Shown: positions 63,339-64,000 of the stretch, piece after piece
How positions within the stretch are numbered: position 1 is the first letter of the stretch
Layout of the letters: each line of letters begins with the position of its first letter
NCBI RefSeq assembly: GCF_012027425.1
Contig: NZ_SNUE01000001.1
Span: 62,001 to 126,000 of the forward strand
Direction: 5' to 3'
Length of the DNA stretch: 64,000 nucleotides
Origin: Thermococcus sp. MV5
GTDB lineage: Archaea; Methanobacteriota_B; Thermococci; Thermococcales; Thermococcaceae
Made by a program: the position numbers and the translations under genes
Notes under the pieces: generated by a model
Told to the model about the DNA's origin: nothing
The model's input: only the letters and a program-made list of their open reading frames with translations
Databases searched by the model: none

Positions 63339-64000
63339 ATGAGGATTTACCCTGCAATAGATTTAATGAGCGGGAAAGCTGTGAGGCTCTATAAGGGCAA
63401 AAAAGAGAGCGTAAAAGTTTATGGTGATCCCGTAGAGATAGCTAAGGATTTTGCCAAGCTCCTCGATAAAATACACGTTGTTGACTTGGATGGGGCCTTT
63501 GAAGGAAAGCCAAAGAACCTCGACGTCGTGAGGAGAATAATAGAGGAGACAGGGCTGAGGGTTCAGGTTGGTGGAGGCTTTAGGGACTATGAGAGCATAG
63601 CGAAAGCCTACTCAATTGGCGTTGAGAACGTCATAATAGGCACGAAAGCCTTTGATTTGGAGTTTTTAGAGAAGGTAACGCAGGATTTTGAAGGTATCAC
63701 TGTAAGCTTAGATGCCAGAGGCGGAAGGATAGCAGTGAAGGGCTGGCTTGAGGAGAGCTCAATAAGTGTTGAGGAAGCCTACGAAATGCTTAGAAAATAC
63801 GTTAATAGGTTCATTTACACGGCAATAGAGAAGGACGGCACACTGACAGGAATTGAAAAGATAGAGCGCTTTTGGGACAGAGAGGAGTTCATCTATGCCG
63901 GTGGGGTTTCAAGCGTTGAGGATGTGCTCAAACTCAAAGAAATTGGGTTCTCTGGAGCAATAGTTGGAAAAGCTCTCTATGAGGAGAAAATAAGCTTAGA
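63339..64000 (+). CDS. hisA: HisA isomerase, 3' end beyond window
   Basis: ATG 63339 follows the hisH stop by one base; the frame stays open to the window end. ProFAR isomerase barrel: MRIYPAIDLMSGKAVRLYKG, KIHVVDLDGAFEGKPKNLD, VQVGGGFRDYESIAKAYSIG, SLDARGGRIAVKGWLE, FIYAGGVSSVEDV. About 220 of roughly 235 residues are present. Confidence 0.95.
   Translation, partial: MRIYPAIDLMSGKAVRLYKGKKESVKVYGDPVEIAKDFAKLLDKIHVVDLDGAFEGKPKNLDVVRRIIEETGLRVQVGGGFRDYESIAKAYSIGVENVIIGTKAFDLEFLEKVTQDFEGITVSLDARGGRIAVKGWLEESSISVEEAYEMLRKYVNRFIYTAIEKDGTLTGIEKIERFWDREEFIYAGGVSSVEDVLKLKEIGFSGAIVGKALYEEKISL

Noticed and set aside
1-64000. CRISPR arrays
   Set aside because: No regularly spaced direct repeats of 24-40 bases were seen; the mini elements are dispersed and flanked by unrelated sequence.
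1-64000. tRNA or rRNA genes
   Set aside because: No cloverleaf with a GTTCRANYC T-arm was found on either strand by reading; a tRNAscan run would settle this.

Overview
The window is archaeal and almost certainly from a low-GC hyperthermophilic Thermococcus (order Thermococcales). Supporting genes are the Hef helicase/nuclease, AMP phosphorylase, beta-RFAP synthase, GGGP synthase, prefoldin alpha, aIF6, L39e/L31e/L18a, ABCE1, the NfeD/slipin pair, and a four-gene dye-linked proline dehydrogenase in the order pdhA-F-X-B. Starts are preceded by GGTGA/GGAGG ribosome sites or by a TATA box about 25 bases upstream (leaderless). The proline/hydroxyproline block resembles what is known from Thermococcus litoralis; the species itself is inferred.

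Layout. 1-9.7 kb: housekeeping genes (radical SAM tail, DUF134 regulator, hef, DUF257 protein, M55 peptidase, GGGP synthase, AMP phosphorylase, MinD). 9.8-16.6 kb: slipin/NfeD pair, an AlkA-type glycosylase operon with two coiled-coil proteins, and a broken DUF1998-type helicase. 16.7-31.1 kb: ABCE1, pterin genes, GcvT, AhcY, TrmO, a lipase-like hydrolase and a metalloprotease. 31.1-41.6 kb: PurA, a five-gene operon of secreted or anchored proteins (three paralogues plus two HExxH proteins), a sugar epimerase and two paralogous membrane-linked proteins. 41.5-43.5 kb: ribosomal/aIF6/prefoldin operon. 43.6-52.5 kb: proline/hydroxyproline catabolism with two transporters. 52.8-58.4 kb: TGS GTPase, Lrp regulator, ASCH/HAD/DUF3783/sirtuin operon, SHMT. 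59.4-64 kb: histidine operon hisZ-G-D-B-H-A, cut by the window end.

Most notable points beyond the annotation: (1) a 34-codon leader ORF at the predicted 5' end of the his mRNA that ends in three consecutive His codons, suggesting translation-sensing control of an archaeal his operon; (2) a dispersed family of about 38-47 bp hairpin elements that sit directly after TTAC/TTAT and resemble IS200/IS605 (tnpB) right ends without any transposase. One copy interrupts the helicase gene, and removing it exactly restores the reading frame; (3) a candidate H/ACA guide RNA and a candidate C/D box guide RNA in intergenic regions; (4) unassigned Thermococcales-type protein families: a three-member membrane-linked family with a C-terminal GHG motif, and the triplicated secreted family beside two metalloproteases; (5) small proteins of 38-48 residues too short for routine calling, including a MetS-like transporter subunit.
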